Of a DNA stretch of 64,000 bases, positions 63,718 to 64,000 are shown one piece after another. Origin of the DNA: Cellulosimicrobium funkei (GTDB lineage: Bacteria > Actinomycetota > Actinomycetes > Actinomycetales > Cellulomonadaceae); the NCBI RefSeq assembly GCF_001019615.1, contig NZ_JNBQ01000001.1, positions 186,001 through 250,000 on the forward strand, written 5' to 3'. A program made the translations under genes and the position numbers. The notes beneath the pieces were generated by a model. It was not told the origin of the DNA, did not search any database, and saw only the letters and a list, made by a program, of their open reading frames with translations. Positions within the stretch are counted from its first letter, which is position 1. The number at the start of each line of letters is the position of its first letter.

Positions 63718-64000
63718 GGCACGCTCACCTCCGTCTCGTGCAGGGGCTGGGAGCGGGGCACGCGCAGGCGCACGAGCGTGCCCGAGCCGGGGGCGGTCTC
63801 GATGTCGAGCGCGTGGTCGTCGCCGTAGAGCTGGCGCACGCGCCGGTCGACGTTGCGCAGCCCCACGTGCTCGCTCCCGCGGGACGTGAGGAGCTCGCGC
63901 ACGACCGCCGGGTCCATGCCGACGCCGTCGTCCTCGACCGTGATCTCCGTCTGGGTGCCCTCGTCGCGCGCGGTGATGACGATCGTGCCGCCGCGCTCCC
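63714..64000 (-). CDS. LytS-type sensor histidine kinase, C-terminal fragment
   Basis: Only the last 95 codons are in the window; the gene continues beyond 64000. The HATPase fragment reads GGTIVITARDEG, then VEDDGVGMDP (G1 box) and HVGLRNVDRRVRQLYG (the GLxNVxxRL motif typical of LytS-type kinases), ending VRLRVPRSQPLHE. It would phosphorylate the next gene's product; its stop overlaps that start by 4 bases. Confidence 0.9.
   Translation of the reverse strand, partial: ERGGTIVITARDEGTQTEITVEDDGVGMDPAVVRELLTSRGSEHVGLRNVDRRVRQLYGDDHALDIETAPGSGTLVRLRVPRSQPLHETEVSVP

Overview
The window is very GC-rich (third-position G/C almost everywhere) and carries classic actinobacterial features: twin MocR/LysR/TetR/GntR/ArsR regulators, ECF sigma/anti-sigma pairs, a class F sortase, a BTAD regulator, GTG and TTG starts, and promoters that look leaderless. 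The secreted enzymes (a fungal-wall type alpha-1,3-glucanase and a large GH92 mannosidase) point to a cellulolytic/mycolytic soil actinomycete of the Cellulosimicrobium/Cellulomonas/Isoptericola type. That placement is inference from gene content, not from a marker gene. No rRNA, tRNA, CRISPR array, prophage or insertion sequence was found.

Layout. 1-5.8 kb: a frameshifted MocR regulator divergent from an AhpD-like protein, a dehalogenase-like hydrolase divergent from a BTAD/SARP-type regulator, and a TetR/DHFR-like divergent pair with a duplicated operator. 5.8-8.9 kb: a minus-strand cluster of DUF4397 surface protein, class F sortase, ECF sigma factor and zinc-finger anti-sigma factor. 9.1-14.3 kb: a 1709-residue secreted GH92 mannosidase with three CBM6-like modules. 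14.4-20.4 kb: an ATP-dependent DNA ligase and a metal-homeostasis block with two ArsR sensors and two CDF transporters facing away from each other. 20.4-26 kb: GNAT, sigma factor with membrane partner, DapA-like lyase/LysR, signal peptidase I and a YCII protein. 26.3-30.2 kb: secreted GH87 alpha-1,3-glucanase, a long hairpin and a 5'-truncated flavoenzyme remnant. 30.4-46 kb: transporters, hydrolases, SDRs and their regulators, AlkD, glutathione peroxidase, and a Tat-exported sugar epimerase-like protein. 47-53 kb: a secreted PA14/propeller/CBM/DUF1080 protein and an MMPL transporter. 53-60.8 kb: small proteins, an orphan ATP-synthase epsilon-like gene, and a metF-metE operon behind a SAM riboswitch. 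60.9-64 kb: four overlapping minus-strand genes for a LytS/LytR-type two-component system, a small membrane protein and a sodium:solute symporter; the kinase runs off the end.

How the parts fit. The GH87 and GH92 enzymes would act together on alpha-1,3-glucan and mannan of fungal walls. The epimerase-like protein (42.7 kb) and the DUF1080 protein (47.1 kb) suggest extracellular handling of 3-keto-glycosides. The GH92 and DUF1080 proteins end in the same roughly 85-residue Cys-bounded C-terminal domain that I cannot assign. A family of GC-rich palindromic elements ending in a CCCCGGGTTCGGCGGC-like sequence occurs in at least four places, and one copy sits in frame inside metE, where it appears to add about 25 residues to the protein.
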